From NCBI GenBank assembly GCA_047602465.1, contig JASGHF010000001.1, forward strand, positions 2,046,001 to 2,110,000: 64,000 bases of DNA, given 5' to 3'. The position numbers and the translations under genes were made by a program. The DNA is from JADZAI01 sp047602465. Lineage in GTDB: Bacteria; Pseudomonadota; Alphaproteobacteria; Micropepsales; Micropepsaceae. The notes below the pieces were generated by a model. That model did no database searches. It saw only the letters and a program-made list of their open reading frames with translations, and was not told the origin of the DNA. Below, piece after piece: positions 1-8,672 of the stretch (position 1 is the stretch's first letter; every line of letters starts with the position of its first letter).

Positions 1-1
1 C

Positions 2-418
2 GAACCCCCGCTCGCGGTCTCCGATCTCTCGCGGCGCTACGAGAAACTGGAAAGCCGGCGCTCTCCGGAGGGCGATCAGCTCTGGCTCAACTGGGCCGTG
101 CTGGACCGGACCAGAGGCTATGCCGGGCACATGCAGGCGACGGTGAAGCCTGACTCCACGTCACTCGTCGCCTGGCGCATCTTCACCGCCTTCCAGCGCG
201 GCGGCATCGCGCATGAAGCGGCGGACGCGATGCTGGATCATCTGGCCGCCATCGGCGTCACCACGGCCATCGCCTTCATCGACACGCGCAATACCGCGTC
301 CATCCGGCTTGTTCGGAAGCTCGGCTTCACGCTGGCCAGGACCCATGAGAAGCGCGAAAAACTGCGCGGCCGGTGGGTCGACGATCATGAGTTCCGCAAG
401 ACGCTGAACGGCAGATGA
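2..418 (+). CDS. GNAT-family N-acetyltransferase, C-terminal part (5' end outside window)
   Basis: The reading frame is open from base 2, so the gene begins upstream of the window and only the last 138 residues are visible. The segment has the layout of the C-terminal half of a GNAT acyltransferase: a strand-rich stretch, a helix starting near HEAADAMLDHL, and the typical end motif in which an Asn precedes a helix and LGF (TRNTASIRLVRKLGF). GNAT enzymes transfer an acyl group from acyl-CoA to an amine. The acceptor cannot be told from this part, although the RIM-like end slightly favours a protein N-terminal or small-molecule acetylase. The next gene starts 79 bp downstream. Confidence 0.75.
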   Translation, partial: EPPLAVSDLSRRYEKLESRRSPEGDQLWLNWAVLDRTRGYAGHMQATVKPDSTSLVAWRIFTAFQRGGIAHEAADAMLDHLAAIGVTTAIAFIDTRNTASIRLVRKLGFTLARTHEKREKLRGRWVDDHEFRKTLNGR

Positions 419-496
419 AAGAACGCTGCGGCCAAATGCGGCGTTGAGCGGCGCGGGCGCGCGGCGGATTTTCCGCGCATTGTTCAGGAGCCTGTC

Positions 497-1375
497 ATGC
501 GCCGTCTATCACTGCCCCTCGCCGCCCTTCTCTGCGCCCAGACCGCGTTCGCAACCTCGATGGCGGCGCCGCCTGAGAGCGCGAACGAGGCGCAGACGCT
601 GCTCGCCGGCGGCTGGCGCTACGAGCCGGACGGCGGCGTGCCGCCAGCCTGCGATCAAGGCCCCAGCGAGTTCGGCGAAGTCATCACCTTCGAATTCGCC
701 GTCACCGGCGGCCGCGCCCAGTGGACCAACCCGAACGGCGAGGGGATGAATCTCGGCATCGAGGCCTCGCGCGACGGCAGGACGGTTGCGCTGATCTCTC
801 CCGATGGCCCCAGCCTCAAATTCGAACTGAACGACGACGGCACGCTCTCAGGCCTCGAGATGGCCGAGTTCGCGTCCGATCTCACCGGCAAACAGTTCCG
901 CAAATGCTACGAGCCGGCCGACCGGGCGAATATCGACGGCAGCGCCAAGGCGCTGGAATTCTTCGGCGGCGGCGCGGAGGCAGCGCCTGTCCGCTTCGTC
1001 GACACGCGCTTCGCCAAGACCGGCAAAGACCTCTGCCTCGAACCGGAATCCCAGTATCTGCGCCTCGACATGGTCGGCCCGCTGGGTTTCGAGCTCAATC
1101 GCTGGAACAGCGCGGCCATCGCCGAAAAGCTCGCGGTCGATGAGAAGGCTGAATTTCCGCTCGACGATCTGGCCGACTACACGCTCGACGCGCTCATTCC
1201 CACCGGACTTGGCTGGGAGGCGACGATCACGGAACTCATTCCGCCCAACGGCTCGCGCGGCGACACCTCCACCATCCGCCTGCAGGTAAAGGGCGATCAT
1301 GTGACGATTCCCGAATGGCAGCGCGATTACCTCCGCTGTACCACGGGCCACGAAACCACCATCGTCGCGCAGTAG
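497..1375 (+). CDS. Secreted protein of unknown function, first of three tandem genes
   Basis: A 292-residue protein with an N-terminal signal peptide (MRR, hydrophobic core LPLAALLCA, likely cleavage after the Ala-Thr-Ser region near residue 20), so it should be exported to the periplasm. A GAGCC element lies just upstream of the ATG. The mature part is rich in Asp, Gly and Glu with no catalytic motif I recognise. It alternates short strands and turns, and cysteines occur at its start (PACDQ), middle and end (RCT), suggesting disulfides. The next gene begins 12 bp after its stop and is also a secreted protein, so they are probably co-transcribed. I cannot assign a function. Confidence 0.7.
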   Translation: MRRLSLPLAALLCAQTAFATSMAAPPESANEAQTLLAGGWRYEPDGGVPPACDQGPSEFGEVITFEFAVTGGRAQWTNPNGEGMNLGIEASRDGRTVALISPDGPSLKFELNDDGTLSGLEMAEFASDLTGKQFRKCYEPADRANIDGSAKALEFFGGGAEAAPVRFVDTRFAKTGKDLCLEPESQYLRLDMVGPLGFELNRWNSAAIAEKLAVDEKAEFPLDDLADYTLDALIPTGLGWEATITELIPPNGSRGDTSTIRLQVKGDHVTIPEWQRDYLRCTTGHETTIVAQ

Positions 1376-1387
1376 GGACCACACGAC

Positions 1388-2182
1388 ATGCGCCTGATCC
1401 TCGCCGCACTGCTCGCCTCCACGGCGCTCGCCGACTCCCTGCCCGCGCTGGACAAGGCGGCGCTGGAGCCGGTCCTCACCATGTCATGGACCTCCGGCGG
1501 CAGCTGCGATGCCGACATCACCGATTTCGTCATCGACACCGACGGCCAGCCCTATATCCGCACCGTCGGCAGCTTTACGCCGCTGACCTCGATCGCGCTG
1601 CAGGCCGGCGATCTCACCATCGTCGATGAAATCGGCATCGGCCGCACGACCACGATCTACAAGCTCGGCGCGGACAAGACGCTGCGCCTGTGGTCCGAGT
1701 ATTACGACCCGAATTTCGGCAACGAGCCGGAACCCGGCGCGCCGGCGGAAGAGCCGATGGAGCGCGTGAAGGATGGCCTCATCGTCATCGATGAAACCGG
1801 CGCGCCGCAGGCCGCCGCCCCCACCGTGCCGATGACGCCATGCCCGGCGCGCGCGTCCGTCTATCCCGCGGAGATCATCACGGCGCTGGAAGGAACCTGG
1901 GCGACCGGAGACGGCAAAGGCGGCATCTGCGCCAGGGACGCCGACAGCGTGACGTTCCAGCTGAGCCGTCCGGTTCCCCATGTCCTGCGCGGGCCGTTCG
2001 GCGGCGAGGTCTCCTCCACGTCCTACGCGCTCGCCATCGCCGCCGAGGGCGAGGCTTATGTCGTCACCGAAGGCAATGCGTTCGAGGCCGGCGACTACAC
2101 CTTCACGCCGGATGGCAAAGGCGGCCTCGTTCAGGCCAACCCCTATGCCGACGGCCCGCTCGAACTGCATCGCTGCCCATGA
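1388..2182 (+). CDS. Secreted protein of unknown function, second of three tandem genes
   Basis: A 264-residue protein with a short signal peptide (MRLILAALLASTALA). The mature chain seems to hold two halves of similar plan. Each opens with a Trp-containing strand next to a Gly-Gly-x-Cys element (SWTSGGSC near residue 35, ATGDGKGGIC near residue 177) and is followed by an Asp-rich strand region. The halves are joined by a Glu/Pro/Ala linker. The last codons overlap the start of the next gene as ATGA, which implies translational coupling. No enzyme motif is visible. A periplasmic binding or structural role is only a guess. Confidence 0.65.
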   Translation: MRLILAALLASTALADSLPALDKAALEPVLTMSWTSGGSCDADITDFVIDTDGQPYIRTVGSFTPLTSIALQAGDLTIVDEIGIGRTTTIYKLGADKTLRLWSEYYDPNFGNEPEPGAPAEEPMERVKDGLIVIDETGAPQAAAPTVPMTPCPARASVYPAEIITALEGTWATGDGKGGICARDADSVTFQLSRPVPHVLRGPFGGEVSSTSYALAIAAEGEAYVVTEGNAFEAGDYTFTPDGKGGLVQANPYADGPLELHRCP

Positions 2183-2568
2183 TCGCGGCGCTTGTTGTCG
2201 CGGCCGGCCTGATCGCGCCTGAGGCGCAGGCCATTCTGGATCAGGGCCATTGGGGCCTCATCACGGCCGATCTGTCGGCGCAGTCCGTCGCGCAGGCGCG
2301 CAGCTGCGAAGGGACGTGGATCTCGTTCGCGTTTGGCGAGAGCGAGGTCCAGATCATCCCGCATGAGGGCAAGGCGCCGCCATCCGTGCCGCCCGAGGTC
2401 TATCTGGCGGTGCGTCCGGCGGCCGATGCGGCCGATCGCCTCGAGTTCTTCTCGGGCATCGCCGACGAAAAGCCCGCGCGCGTCTATCTCTACGACCCTT
2501 CCGTCAGATCGCTGATGCGGCTGATGGAGGACGGCGACGGCGATGCGCTCTATGTCCTCTGCGACTAG
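2179..2568 (+). CDS. Small secreted protein of unknown function, third of three tandem genes
   Basis: The ATG at 2179 shares ATGA with the stop of the preceding gene, giving a 129-residue product. The first 18 residues (MIAALVVAAGLIAPEAQA) form a signal peptide ending in an AxA-type cleavage site. The mature part has one early Cys (ARSCEGTW) and one at the very end (YVLCD), so a single disulfide is possible. The SCEGTW element resembles the Cys-Gly-Trp elements of the preceding protein, which suggests the two are diverged relatives. No known domain is recognised. Confidence 0.6.
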   Translation: MIAALVVAAGLIAPEAQAILDQGHWGLITADLSAQSVAQARSCEGTWISFAFGESEVQIIPHEGKAPPSVPPEVYLAVRPAADAADRLEFFSGIADEKPARVYLYDPSVRSLMRLMEDGDGDALYVLCD

Positions 2569-2636
2569 GCTTGTGAGCGCGTCCGCCCCCGCGTAGAACG
2601 CCGCACGTTTTGTTCTCCTGGATGAGGTGACGTGTC

Positions 2637-3647
2637 GTGACGGGTTCTCCTGTCGTCGCGGTCGCGGGTGCGACCGGCGCTGTCGGTGTCGAGCTGCTGA
2701 AGTGTCTTGAGACGCGGAAATTCCCGCTCTCGAAACTGAAGCTGCTCGCGTCCAGGCGTTCGGCAGGCCGCACGATGACCTTCAAGGGCGAGGAGCTGCC
2801 CGTCGAGGAGCTGACGGAAGCGAGCCTTCAGGGCGTCGATATCTCGCTGTTTTCGGCCGGCAGCGCGATCAGCAAGCAGTTCCTCGCGGCCAGCAAGGCC
2901 GGCGGCGGGGTGATGATCGACAATTCGTCGGCCTTCCGCATGGACGCCGATGTGCCGCTGGTCGTGCCGGAGGTGAACCCGGAAACCGCGAAGCTGCACA
3001 AGGGCGTCATCGCCAACCCCAATTGCTCCACCATCATCGCCAATGTGCCGCTCTGGCCGCTGCACAAGGCGAACCCGGTGAAGCGCCTGATCGCCTCGAC
3101 CTATCAGGCGGCGTCGGGCGCGGGCTGGGCGGCGATGGAGGAGCTGAAGGAGGCGACCCGTGCGGCGCTCGACGGCAAGCTGTTCGAGCAGAAGATCATT
3201 CCGCACCCTTACGCCTTCAACGCCTTCAGCCATAACTCGAAGGTCGATCCGGTCACCCTCTACAACGAGGAAGAGACCAAGCTGCTGAAGGAAACGCGCA
3301 AGATTTTCGGCGACGATACGATCCGCGTGTCGGCGACGTGCGTGCGCATTCCGGTGCTGCGCGCCCATTGCGAGGCGCTGACGGTCGAGTTCGAGCGGCC
3401 GATGACGCCGGACGAGGCGAAGGCCATTCTCGCCAGGGCGCCGGGCGTCCGTATCGTCGACGACGTGGCCGCCAACCACTTCCCGATGCCGAACGAGGCG
3501 AGCGAGCAGGGCGATATCCTGGTCGGCCGCATCCGGCCGGATACGTCCGACCCGACGGGCAAGTCGCTTTGCATGTTCATTGCGGGCGACCAGCTTCTGA
3601 AGGGCGCGGCGCTCAACGCCGTCCAGATCGCCGAGCTTCTGGTCTGA
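2637..3647 (+). CDS. asd: Aspartate-semialdehyde dehydrogenase
   Basis: A 336-residue protein with a GTG start preceded by GAGGTG. It catalyses NADPH-dependent reductive dephosphorylation of aspartyl-4-phosphate to aspartate semialdehyde, the branch point to lysine/diaminopimelate, threonine and methionine. The N-terminus carries the nucleotide-binding glycine motif GATGAVG. The NPNCSTI motif near residue 130 contains the active-site Cys, and the later ISATCVRIPVLRAHCEA-like stretch with its conserved Arg and His is typical of the family. Length matches bacterial Asd. It stands alone between the secreted-protein group and the HD-domain gene. A dapC-like aminotransferase of the same pathway lies at 60687-61883. 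Confidence 0.95.
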   Translation: MTGSPVVAVAGATGAVGVELLKCLETRKFPLSKLKLLASRRSAGRTMTFKGEELPVEELTEASLQGVDISLFSAGSAISKQFLAASKAGGGVMIDNSSAFRMDADVPLVVPEVNPETAKLHKGVIANPNCSTIIANVPLWPLHKANPVKRLIASTYQAASGAGWAAMEELKEATRAALDGKLFEQKIIPHPYAFNAFSHNSKVDPVTLYNEEETKLLKETRKIFGDDTIRVSATCVRIPVLRAHCEALTVEFERPMTPDEAKAILARAPGVRIVDDVAANHFPMPNEASEQGDILVGRIRPDTSDPTGKSLCMFIAGDQLLKGAALNAVQIAELLV

Positions 3648-3697
3648 TACCCGCATCCGCGCTAGGGTCTCTCCCGCAGGTTTCGGGGGAGGCATCC

Positions 3698-4294
3698 ATG
3701 TCCGCGCACGGTGACGCCAAATTCCACGCCATGACCGATGGCACCCAGGAAGACTGGATGGCCATTACCGGCCATGCGGCCGATTTCGGCCGGGGTCTGC
3801 CGAAGCGCATCGTCCAGCACCTGAAGCTGCTCGACGGCGATTTCGGCGGCTATGCCGTCGACCGCCTGACGCACTCGCTCCAGACCGCGACCCGCGCCCA
3901 TCAGGCGGGCATGGACGAGGAATATGTGGTGATGGCCCTGCTTCACGATATCGGCGACACGCTGGGGCCATCGAACCACGCCGACATCGCCGCGGCGATC
4001 ATGCGGCCTTACGTCAGCGAGAAGAACCACTGGATCGCCGAGAAGCATGCGATCTTCCAGGGCTATTATTTCTTCCACCATCTCGGCCTTGACCGCGACA
4101 TGCGCGAAGCCCATCGCGGCCACCCGCATTTCGAGGCCTGCGCGCAGTTCTGTCATCTGTTCGACCAGAACTCGTTCGACCCGAATTTTGAATCCATGCC
4201 GCTGGAGGCGTTCGAGCCGATGATCGGCCGCGTCTTCGCGCGCCCGAAGAACTCGATCTATCTGCGCCGGGACGCGGCGCTGGCGGCGGAGTAG
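3698..4294 (+). CDS. HD-domain protein, PhnZ/inositol-oxygenase-like
   Basis: A 198-residue protein. The ATG is preceded by GGGGGAGG at a good distance. It has the metal-binding pattern of HD-domain proteins: a His in the first helix (THSLQTATRAH), the HD doublet in ALLHDIGD, and downstream His residues (EKHAIFQGYYFFHHLG). The pattern and length resemble the mixed-valence di-iron oxygenases PhnZ and myo-inositol oxygenase, and related HD proteins, more than phosphohydrolases. No phosphonate genes are nearby, so the substrate is unknown. The NTF2-like gene starts 5 bp after its stop and the two are probably co-expressed. Confidence 0.75.
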   Translation: MSAHGDAKFHAMTDGTQEDWMAITGHAADFGRGLPKRIVQHLKLLDGDFGGYAVDRLTHSLQTATRAHQAGMDEEYVVMALLHDIGDTLGPSNHADIAAAIMRPYVSEKNHWIAEKHAIFQGYYFFHHLGLDRDMREAHRGHPHFEACAQFCHLFDQNSFDPNFESMPLEAFEPMIGRVFARPKNSIYLRRDAALAAE

Positions 4295-4299
4295 CGGTG

Positions 4300-4725
4300 A
4301 TGTCCGCGCAGGCTCACAAAGACCTGATCTCCGCGATCTATGGCCGGATGGCGGCGGGCGAGATCGATGTCCTTCTGGAAAATCTCACCGATGACATCGA
4401 GTGGACGCACCAGATCAACCCGCAGCTTGCGACATTCGGCGGGACGCATAAGGGCATCCCTGCCGTTCGGGCGAATTTTCAGCAGATCAACGAGGGCATG
4501 CCGCCGCAGGCGATCGAAGGACACCAGATGATCGCGGAAGGCGACCATGTCTGCGTCCTCTGCCAGATCACGCGCACGGACCCGGCCGGTCAGCCGGTGT
4601 CGACCAAGTCGCTGCATCATTTCACGTTCCGCGACGGGAAGATCGCGACGTTTCTGGAGATTCTCGATACCGCCGAAGTCCTGACATATATTCAGGATTC
4701 CAAGCTGGCCGCCGGGACGATCTAG
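4300..4725 (+). CDS. NTF2-like / SnoaL-like protein
   Basis: A 141-residue single-domain protein of the cone-shaped alpha+beta NTF2 fold. It has an N-terminal helix pair (HKDLISAIYGRMAAGEIDVLL), a Trp-containing first strand (IEWTH), the FGGTHKGIPAVRANF element and two long C-terminal strands (HHFTFRDGKIATFLEILD). Many such proteins are small ketosteroid-isomerase-like enzymes or binding proteins, and no substrate can be given. ATG 4300 is preferred to GTG 4297 because GGAG at 4288-4291 is better spaced from it. Its stop overlaps the stop of the convergent quinone reductase gene. Confidence 0.7.
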   Translation: MSAQAHKDLISAIYGRMAAGEIDVLLENLTDDIEWTHQINPQLATFGGTHKGIPAVRANFQQINEGMPPQAIEGHQMIAEGDHVCVLCQITRTDPAGQPVSTKSLHHFTFRDGKIATFLEILDTAEVLTYIQDSKLAAGTI

Positions 4726-5693
4726 GGTTTCAGGATGATGCTGCCGGTGGTGCGGCGGGCCTGAAGGTCGTCATGCGCCTTCGCCGCATCGGCGAGCGCA
4801 TAGACGGCCGGCGCGCCGATCTTCACCTTGCCCGAAAGAACGATGTCGAACAGCGCGGTGGCGCTCTCGCGCAGCTCCGGCGTCGTGCCGACATAGGCGA
4901 AAAGGCCGGGCCGCGTGAGGTAGAGCGATTTCGGCGACAGCACGGCGGGCGAGACCGGCGGCACCGGGCCGGAGGCATTGCCGAAGCTCACCAGAAAGCC
5001 GCGCGGGCTGAGGCTGCCGATCGAGGCCTCGAACGAATCCTTGCCGACGCCGTCATAGGAGACCGGCACGCCCTTGCCGCCGGTGATCTCCATGACGCGC
5101 GCCGCGATATCCTCACGCGTCGATACGATCACGTGGTCGCAGCCGAAGGATTTCGCGAGGTCCACCTTGGCGTCCGAGCCGACCGTGCCGATGACCGTCG
5201 CGCCGAGCGCCTTCGCCCACTGGCATGCGACCTGGCCGACGCCGCCGGCCGCCGCGTGAAACAGGATCGTTTCGCCCGCTTTCACCGGGTAGGTGCGCCG
5301 CAGCAGATATTCCGACGTCATCCCCTTCATCAGGATCGATGCGGCGATGTCGTCGGAGATCGCATCGGGGATTTTGACCGCACGCCCGGCCGGCAGGTTC
5401 GTGGCCTCGGCATAGGCGCCGATCGGCCCGGTGCAGTATCCGGCGCGGTCGCCGGCCCTGAAATCGGTGACGCCGTCGCCCACCGCCTCGACGATGCCGA
5501 CAGCTTCGAGGCCGACGCCGGAGGGCAGCTTCACCGGGTAAAGGCCCGAGCGGTGATAGGTGTCGATGAAATTGACCGCGATAGCGGTCTGCCTCAGGCG
5601 GATTTCGCCGGGGCCGGGCGGCGGCAGCTCGATCTCCTCGAGGCGGAGGACATCCGGTCCGCCTGCAGCGCTGAACCGGATGGCCCTGGTCAT
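4722..5693 (-). CDS. NADPH:quinone reductase, zinc-free MDR family
   Basis: A 323-residue medium-chain dehydrogenase/reductase. It lacks the zinc-binding cysteines of alcohol dehydrogenases and has the quinone reductase markers: NFIDTYHRSGLYP near residue 40, the GLEAVGIVEAVG strand, and the Rossmann motif AAAGGVGQVACQWAKALGA near residue 150. Such enzymes reduce quinones or alpha,beta-unsaturated carbonyls with NADPH in the cytoplasm. It is the last of three minus-strand genes (DUF255, dienelactone hydrolase, this one) separated by 9 and 16 bp, so probably an operon. It converges with the NTF2-like gene, sharing 4 bp. Confidence 0.85.
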   Translation of the reverse strand: MTRAIRFSAAGGPDVLRLEEIELPPPGPGEIRLRQTAIAVNFIDTYHRSGLYPVKLPSGVGLEAVGIVEAVGDGVTDFRAGDRAGYCTGPIGAYAEATNLPAGRAVKIPDAISDDIAASILMKGMTSEYLLRRTYPVKAGETILFHAAAGGVGQVACQWAKALGATVIGTVGSDAKVDLAKSFGCDHVIVSTREDIAARVMEITGGKGVPVSYDGVGKDSFEASIGSLSPRGFLVSFGNASGPVPPVSPAVLSPKSLYLTRPGLFAYVGTTPELRESATALFDIVLSGKVKIGAPAVYALADAAKAHDDLQARRTTGSIILKP

Positions 5694-5709
5694 ATCGTCC
5701 GCCTACGGA

Positions 5710-6405
5710 TTATTTCAGGTTCGCCGCGAAGAAGGCTGCGCTCGCCGCGTTGGCTGCAAGCGCCGCGCCGGCATTGTAGTGCGCGCCGCCGATACGGGCG
5801 AAGGCGTGGTCCTGTCCGGCATAGCTGATCATCGTCGCGTGCGGATTGGCGCCCAGCGCATCGGCCATCTGCTTCTGCGCTTCGGCGGGAACGAACTGGT
5901 CCTTCTCGGCGACGTGAAGAAGAATCGGTTTCGAAATCTTCGCGGCATCGCCGAGCAGGCTCGCGATGTTCACGCCGTAATACGAGACCGCGACGTCCAC
6001 ATCCGTGCGCGCCGCGGTGAGATAGGCAAGCAAGCCGCCAAGGCAGTGACCGACGGCGCCGACCTTGCCGGTCACCTCGGCCATCTGGCGCAGCGCGCGG
6101 ATGGTGGCCGCGATGTCCTCGACGCCGAGATCGACATTGAACTTGCCGAAGAGGTCGAAGGCCTTCGCCCACTCGGCTTCGCTCTGGTCCGTGATGTCGA
6201 CGCCCGGCTCGATGCGCCAGAAGAGATCGGGGGCGAGCGCCACGTAGCCCGATGCGGCGAGATCGTCGCAGATCGCGCGAACGTTGCGGTTCACGCCGAA
6301 GATCTCCTGGATCACCACGATGCCGGGGCCTTTGCCGCCGGCCGGCAAGGCCAGATAGGCGCCGAAGACGCCATCGCCGGTCTTGATCTCGATCTTCTCG
6401 CCCAT
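5710..6405 (-). CDS. Dienelactone hydrolase family protein
   Basis: A 231-residue alpha/beta hydrolase. The nucleophile elbow GHCLGG has Cys in place of Ser, as in dienelactone hydrolases. The N-terminal GIVVIQEIFGVN strand and the C-terminal GQDHAF with the catalytic His complete the usual Cys-Asp-His set. The reference enzyme opens dienelactones in chloroaromatic breakdown, but most chromosomal homologues are carboxyl-ester hydrolases of unknown substrate. It lies 9 bp downstream of the DUF255 gene on the same strand and 16 bp upstream of the quinone reductase. Confidence 0.85.
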   Translation of the reverse strand: MGEKIEIKTGDGVFGAYLALPAGGKGPGIVVIQEIFGVNRNVRAICDDLAASGYVALAPDLFWRIEPGVDITDQSEAEWAKAFDLFGKFNVDLGVEDIAATIRALRQMAEVTGKVGAVGHCLGGLLAYLTAARTDVDVAVSYYGVNIASLLGDAAKISKPILLHVAEKDQFVPAEAQKQMADALGANPHATMISYAGQDHAFARIGGAHYNAGAALAANAASAAFFAANLK

Positions 6406-6414
6406 CGTGATCTC

Positions 6415-8523
6415 CTATCGGTTGTTGGCGGCCACGTTGCGCAGGGCGGCCTGCTGCTGGGCCTGCATCTGCGCCTGGATCTGGAACGGCCGGGGCAGCA
6501 GCATGTTGGAGAGCTGGACCGGGTCGTTGACCGGCTCGGAACAGGTGGTTCCGACGCAGGCATAGGCGGTGGCCTTGCCGTTGACCTGGCCCTTGCCGAA
6601 GGCCGGGTGGCCGTTCGGCAGTTTCTGGCCCGGCTTGAGAATGGTCATCATGCGGCACGGGACCGAGCGTTCCAGGACCGCGCGGACGAGGTTTTGCGTT
6701 TCCGGCGCGCGCTCGTCGCCGATGATGACGATCTGCGCAGCCACCACCACGAATTCGGTGGCGTTCAGCAGCGTCGGGACATTGGCCGCCTGCCGGATCA
6801 CTTCCTGACCGAAGGCTGCGACCGTCGCGTTGACGTTCTGGCGATAGGTTTCGTCGCGGGTCAGGAAGTAAAGGCGCGCCAGACCCTCGGCGATCACGCC
6901 GTTATAGTTGGGCGTGTTCTGGTCGAGGCCGGTCCGGACGCGGATGATGGCGTCGGCCGCATCGACGCTGGTGAGGTAGTAGCCGCCGCGGGTTGCGTCC
7001 TTGAACGCGGTGTCCAGGCGGCCCATCCATTGCCGCGCCCTGTCGAGGAAGCGCGCGTCGCTGCCGAACTCGTGCAGGATCAGGGCCGCACGGATCATCT
7101 GGGCATAGGATTCCGCCGTCGCCTCGGCGGTGCTGCGATAGCCGTCATGGCCGGCCTGGTAGAGCCTGTCGCCGTCGGCCAGCGTGTCTTCGACCGCGCG
7201 GAAGGCGCGGATGGCGGCGAGATGCCATTCCGGCTTGCGGAACACCGTGCCGGCCTGGGCGAGCGCGGCGATCGCCATGCCGTTCCAGTCCGCCAGCATG
7301 CGCCGGTCGAGCGTCGGCCGGACGCGCTTGGCGCGCGCCATCAACAGCATGCGGCGGCAGCGCGTCAGCACAGCTTCCTGGTCGGGCCGCAGGAAACCCA
7401 TCGCGGCCAGGCGATGCAGGACGCTCTTGCCCTGCCAGTTGCCGTTCGGCGTGACGCTGTAGACCTGCTTGAAGAAGGGCGCGTCGTTCGGCCCGAGAAC
7501 CTCGTCGATCTCGGCTTCGGTCCAGACATAGAACTTGCCGTCCTCGCCTTCGCTTTCCGAGTTCAGCGAAGTCGCGAAGCCGCCCTCGTGGGTGACCATT
7601 TCGCGCAGCAGCCAGTCGACGGTTTCATCGACACGCGCGGCATAGAGCGGCGAGCGCGTCAGCTGCCACACAAGGGTAAGCATCTCGACGATGGCGGCGT
7701 TGTCGCTCAGGTGTTTTTCAAAGCTCGGGACGATCCAGCGCTCGTCGGTCGAATAGCGGCCATAACCGCCGCCGAGGTGATCGTACATGCCGCCCTGCGA
7801 CATGTTGTCGAGCGTCAGGGTGACGGCGTTGCCGAATTGCGGGGCCGCCGTCCGCATGAACGCGCGCCAGATCAGCGCGAGCGTCTGGGTCTGCGGGAAT
7901 TTGGGCGCGCCCTCGAAGCCGCCGAAGAACAGATCGATCCGCTGGGTCAGCCGGCGTGACACCGGCTCGACGATATTGGGGTCGAAATTGAGCGGGGCGT
8001 CGGTGTTCCACACGCGGGTCAGCGCATCCCGCACGCCCTCAGCGGCCCGGTCCACGTCCTCGCGGCGGTTCTGGAAGGTGGTGGTGACCTCCGTCAGGGT
8101 GCGACGGAAGGAAGGCCGCCCGTCGCGCTCTTCAGGCGGCAGATAGGTCGTGCCGGTGAAGGCGACGCCGTCGGGCGTGAGGAAGAGGTTGAGCGGCCAG
8201 CCGCCCGGCTGCCCCAGCGCCTGGATAGAGGTCTGGTAGATCTGGTCGATATCGGGCCGTTCGTCGCGATCCAGCTTCACGTTGACGAAATTGGCGTTCA
8301 GAAGCTCGGCGATCGCGGGGTCCGAGAAGGTCTCCCGCTGCATGACATGGCACCAGTGGCAGGACGAAAACCCGGATGACAGGAAGATCGGCTTGCCCGT
8401 CGCCTTGGCCTCGTCCAGCGCCGCCTGGCCCCAGGGGTGCCAGTTCACCGGGTCGTCCTTGTGCAGCTGCAGATAGGGGTTGGTTTCGTGGGCGAGCAGG
8501 TTGTGCGCGGTGGAGTCGCTCAT
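6415..8523 (-). CDS. DUF255 thioredoxin-like protein (YyaL/SSP411 family)
   Basis: The start MSDSTAHNLLAHETNPYLQ matches how this family begins, so I place it at 8523 although the frame is open further upstream. The 702-residue product has an N-terminal thioredoxin-like domain with a CHWC motif (SSCHWCHVMQRETFSD) and the family signature NPYLQLHKDDPVNWHPWG. A long alpha/alpha-toroid-like region similar to N-acyl-glucosamine epimerases follows. Homologues include human SPATA20, and the biochemical role is unknown. The C-terminal tail is Gln/Ala rich. It is first in a minus-strand operon with the dienelactone hydrolase and quinone reductase. Confidence 0.85.
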   Translation of the reverse strand: MSDSTAHNLLAHETNPYLQLHKDDPVNWHPWGQAALDEAKATGKPIFLSSGFSSCHWCHVMQRETFSDPAIAELLNANFVNVKLDRDERPDIDQIYQTSIQALGQPGGWPLNLFLTPDGVAFTGTTYLPPEERDGRPSFRRTLTEVTTTFQNRREDVDRAAEGVRDALTRVWNTDAPLNFDPNIVEPVSRRLTQRIDLFFGGFEGAPKFPQTQTLALIWRAFMRTAAPQFGNAVTLTLDNMSQGGMYDHLGGGYGRYSTDERWIVPSFEKHLSDNAAIVEMLTLVWQLTRSPLYAARVDETVDWLLREMVTHEGGFATSLNSESEGEDGKFYVWTEAEIDEVLGPNDAPFFKQVYSVTPNGNWQGKSVLHRLAAMGFLRPDQEAVLTRCRRMLLMARAKRVRPTLDRRMLADWNGMAIAALAQAGTVFRKPEWHLAAIRAFRAVEDTLADGDRLYQAGHDGYRSTAEATAESYAQMIRAALILHEFGSDARFLDRARQWMGRLDTAFKDATRGGYYLTSVDAADAIIRVRTGLDQNTPNYNGVIAEGLARLYFLTRDETYRQNVNATVAAFGQEVIRQAANVPTLLNATEFVVVAAQIVIIGDERAPETQNLVRAVLERSVPCRMMTILKPGQKLPNGHPAFGKGQVNGKATAYACVGTTCSEPVNDPVQLSNMLLPRPFQIQAQMQAQQQAALRNVAANNR

Positions 8524-8672
8524 GTGAAACAGGTCCAGTTGGGGGCCGCACCGGAGCGGCCGCACGGGCGGATGATTGGGTCCGCCGGAAGGGCCGGGTG
8601 ACTCGCATGTTTGCCGCTGTGAGTCCAGAATGCGAACACGGTGCCCCGGTGCGTCGCGGAGGACGAATTCCC

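Noticed and set aside
429..452. Possible terminator after the GNAT gene (AACGCTGC...GCGGCGTT)
   Set aside because: Imperfect stem needing a G-U pair, and no T tract.
2565..3695. A 376-residue minus-strand open frame over asd
   Set aside because: Shadow of asd, which has its catalytic Cys motif on the plus strand.
5560..7959. A 799-residue open frame antisense to the dienelactone hydrolase and DUF255 genes
   Set aside because: Composition typical of an antisense shadow; the minus-strand proteins are recognised families.
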